Of a stretch of 11,672 nucleotides of DNA, positions 9,459 to 11,672 are shown piece by piece. The notes under the pieces were generated by a model. That model saw only the letters and a list, made by a program, of their open reading frames with translations. It was not told the DNA's origin and ran no database searches. The translations under genes were made by a program, and so were the position numbers. The first letter of the stretch is position 1. Every line of letters begins with the position of its first letter. This DNA comes from Monoraphidium neglectum (Eukaryota > Chlorophyta > Chlorophyceae > Sphaeropleales > Selenastraceae), in contig NW_014012339.1 in the NCBI RefSeq assembly GCF_000611645.1, forward strand, positions 1-11,672, given 5' to 3'.

Positions 9459-10580
9459 TAAGATAATTGATACAAGCCGGGCCACCCCAAGGTTCGCTGA
9501 CCGCGGAGCTTGGGCTCGCGCGCCACCGTAGGCGATAGGAGGGCCACCTGGTGATGCAAGGCTCTTGAGTCAATATTTGCAGGCCCTAATTGCAATCACG
9601 CTTGGTACAGCGCTGTGCCGTGTACTGCTTTGACCGCCGTGGTGGGCTAGTGACTGTGAGCGGCACTCGTAGCGAGCAGCGACCCAATGTTGGCAACCCA
9701 GCACACATGTGAAGCCAGATGCGCAGTGCACGCCCGCGACTGTGTAAAAATCGTCGTATCATGCATGCATTGACGAAGGTTCGATTACCGAGGGGTAGAG
9801 TGGTCACCACCGTAGACACCGCACACGGCAGGTGTGGCAAGCAGCAGTGTGCTCAAAGCGATTGGGGTATCCCGCCCATACCCGTGCCACCGGTACCCCT
9901 CGATACACTGAATCACCTGCGCGGTAGGCGGCAGGTCGTTCGGGGCAGCACGACGCGTCCTGAGCCGGTGTTACTGGGGTCAAAAGTATCGTGCGGCGAA
10001 GTGGCAAAGTGCGTGAATGCTGTGGCGTGTGTGGGTGTCCACGGCGGGCTCCTGCCGGGGAAAAAGGTGTGCTCGGTGGGATCATAAGGGTTTCCGGGAG
10101 TGATGGCTCGACCCTGCTGGCCGGCAGCGGCCAGCAATTGGAGTAGAGTGGACCGGGCGCTGGGCACCCAGTAAGTTTTAAGGACGGGCGCGGGGGTCAG
10201 GGCAACTGCCCGTTTCCCCGCTGCCCCACCAGCAAATACTCGCAGTCTCGCACCTTGTGGGAGAGTCCAGCCAGCAGGGAGTGTGCGGTTGTGAGGGGCC
10301 TGGTCACTCAACACCCACCCTGAGACCTGCAGCACACGCAATTTGCAATACCAGTACAAAGGGGGTTTGAACCAGCAGTGGTGGCGTCGGCTCTTGTGAG
10401 GCACGTAGCATGTGAGGGCGCGCACTGCGGCCCCAGGATTGACTGACACGCACCCTGTTCTTTTCGAGGCAGGCAAAAGCAAGGATGCAGTGTGAGGGGT
10501 GTGCTACGCAGCCACAGCATGACTGACATCCAGATGTCGCAATCAATACTTTTCAATCATAGAGTTTCAAGCAGTATGTG
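9459..10580. other. Intergenic region upstream of CHR
   Basis: No convincing gene was found on either strand. The part next to 9458 should carry the CHR promoter; an AT-rich patch at 9571-9579 (CAATATTTG on the plus strand), about 115 nt upstream of the ATG, is the only weak TATA-like candidate. A near-perfect 16-nt palindrome (GGTACAGC/GCTGTGCC) lies at 9604-9619. The longest open frames (9719-10087 plus, 9913-10482 minus) overlap each other on opposite strands and resemble nothing known. Confidence 0.5.
10115..10136. repeat. Perfect 8-bp hairpin, TGCTGGCC/GGCCAGCA
   Basis: An 8-bp perfect inverted repeat with a 6-nt loop (GGCAGC) lies in the intergenic region. It is followed at once by AATTGG rather than a T run. 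It could be a structural element or chance in GC-rich DNA; no gene next to it gives it a role. Confidence 0.6.
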
Positions 10581-10735
10581 TTGCGTGTGTGTGTGTGTGT
10601 GAGTGAGTGAGTGAGTGAGTGCGTGAGTGAGCGTGTGTGCGTGTGTGCGTGTGTGTGTGTGTTTGAGAGTGTGTGCGTGTGTGCGTGTGTGTGTGCGCGC
10701 GTGCAAGCGCGCATGCGCGCGCGGGAACGAGTGCA
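10581..10735. repeat. GT / GAGT / GTGC low-complexity tract
   Basis: A GT run (about 10585-10600) passes into five GAGT units (10601-10620), then interrupted GTGTGC and GT runs to about 10695, ending in a GCGC-rich stretch with alternating purine and pyrimidine. The frames here encode His-Thr or Cys-Val repeats and are artefacts. Confidence 0.93.
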
Positions 10736-11402
10736 GGCGCGTGCATGGGCGAGGGAGTGCGAGTGCACATGGGCCAGGGCGTGTGCACGTCCCTCTAAGC
10801 TGCGTCCGGCTGGTTGTCATGTTCAGCACGGCACAAGGAAGTTGGTCTCTGGACACGGGAGCCATGCGCATATGAGGCACTACGGCAGCACGTGCATATC
10901 GCACGTTTATGGCAACCTGCTGTGCATCGCGAGGCTGGGCGGGAGGAGCACCAGGCCAGCAATGGGGTAGAGTGTAGCTGATGTGCAGCTGGCAACTGGT
11001 CACCCCAGCAAGCTCCTTGCACATCCTAATCCCGCCATCTCTGCATTTCAGACAGGCATGCGTGCTATTCAGCTTGTCGAGGCCATCACGCACGCACTCG
11101 CGCGACTGCTCTTTGGTTGCGGAAGAACTGCAAGCAACTGAGTCGCATCGTAGCCAGAAAAGATCAGCACCAACGTGCGGCGACACAGGACAGGACGGGC
11201 ACAGACTGCGCAGTGAGGCGCAACACTGCAGCGCGCACGTCGCGCAGTGGGCTCTCGGCGCTCTGGCGCCGTTGATCTCACACGGGCTTACACGGTGGTT
11301 GCAGCGACCCTGCCTTCCACGCCTGCAGGCCTGCCTTAGTGATCCCGGCTCAAGCCTCCCTGTTCGCGAGCCGGAGGCGGTGGCGGCGGGCGGGGCCGGG
11401 CC
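10736..11402. other. Region without a recognised gene; probable promoter/5' UTR of the plus-strand gene
   Basis: I see no exon I can defend. Open frames on the minus strand (10557-11186) run straight into the GT-type repeat and have no known relatives. The right part, from about 11335, becomes very GC-rich up to the candidate start at 11403. Confidence 0.45.
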
Positions 11403-11540
11403 ATGCTGGCCGCTGGCGAGCCGCTGCCCGGCTGCGCGGGGGCGTTGGCGGAGGCGGCGCTCGGCTCGGACTCGGCGGCTCTGCCCTGCGGACCGCTCAG
11501 CGTGCGGCCGCTGAACCCAAACGACTTTGGCCCTGTCAAG
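11403..11540 (+). CDS. Candidate first exon of a GNAT-type N-acetyltransferase, 3' end outside window
   Basis: ATG 11403 opens a frame of 46 codons ending exactly at AAG|GTGAGG, a donor of the same type as in the other genes here. The first 30 or so residues are Ala/Gly/Leu-rich. The last part, PLSVRPLNPNDFGPVK, resembles the first strand and following turn of GNAT folds (pattern L-x-V-R-P-L-x-P-x-D), as in NAA50/NAA60-type N-terminal acetyltransferases. The segment is short, the frame is not the longest in the region, and the rest of the gene is outside the window, so both the exon and the family are tentative. If real, the gene is divergent from CHR. The sequence from 11541 to the right edge would be its first intron. 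Confidence 0.4.
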
Positions 11541-11652
11541 GTGAGGGCGTGGCCTGACCCGAAGAGGTCACGGCTTACTGATGACGGCGATTTGCGGCCG
11601 TCGAGGCCTGTAGCGTTGCCTGGCGCCCTGGCCTGGCGCTCCTGCCAACCTG

Positions 11653-11672
11653 CACACACACACACACACACA
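11653..11672. repeat. (CA)10 microsatellite running off the right edge
   Basis: Ten perfect CA units reach the last base of the window, within the putative first intron of the plus-strand gene. The true length is unknown. Confidence 0.95.

Noticed and set aside
9787..9904. Inverted 11-mers ACCGAGGGGTA (9787-9797) and TACCCCTCGAT (9894-9904), considered as ends of a small mobile element
   Set aside because: They match at only 10 of 11 positions, similarity does not extend further, and no target-site duplication was seen.
10557..11186. 209-codon minus-strand frame with a Cys-containing N-terminal half
   Set aside because: The C-terminal third is His-Thr repeat from the microsatellite and the rest matches nothing I know; no splice sites or polyadenylation motif support a gene.
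1..11672. A joint metabolic role for ABC1K and CHR as a gene cluster
   Set aside because: They share only strand and proximity, have about 1.35 kb between coding regions, and adjacency alone in an algal genome is weak evidence for a shared function.

Overview
The window looks like nuclear DNA of a green alga, most likely a volvocine (Chlamydomonas/Volvox type) species. The evidence is high GC, genes broken into short exons by GT-AG introns of about 160-540 nt, donors that almost all read GTG (17 of 18 placed here), GCAG-type acceptors, a TGTAA polyadenylation motif, Ala/Gly-rich protein linkers and many GT/CA-type microsatellites in introns and intergenic DNA. No bacterial operon, tRNA, rRNA, CRISPR array or recognisable transposon gene was seen.

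Two genes on the minus strand fill most of the window, and I could join both exon by exon. (1) An ABC1/ADCK-type atypical kinase (ABC1K, probably of the plastid group) starts at 4684 and runs leftward off the window. Ten exons give 544 residues with every diagnostic ABC1 motif intact. The last part of the gene lies beyond position 1. (2) A complete two-domain chromate transporter (CHR/ChrA family) starts at 9458 and stops at 6031. Its eight exons encode 506 residues, with the intron between exons 4 and 5 falling between the two CHR halves. A TGTAA motif at 5514-5518 suggests a 3' UTR of about 510 nt.

Right of the CHR gene lies about 1.9 kb without a convincing gene. It holds a long GT/GAGT-type low-complexity tract and a short perfect hairpin. 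At 11403-11540 on the plus strand is a candidate first exon ending at a good donor; its last residues resemble the start of a GNAT acetyltransferase domain. If real, this gene is divergent from CHR and continues off the right edge after a CA repeat.

The two main genes are head to tail with about 1.35 kb between coding regions. Nothing in the sequence says they act together: one is a probable quinone/lipid-linked regulatory kinase, the other an oxyanion membrane transporter. The unusual points are the Asn-Gly repeat linker in the kinase, the CHR transporter in a plant-lineage nucleus, and the density and variety of microsatellites. I see no clear sign of a wholly new system.
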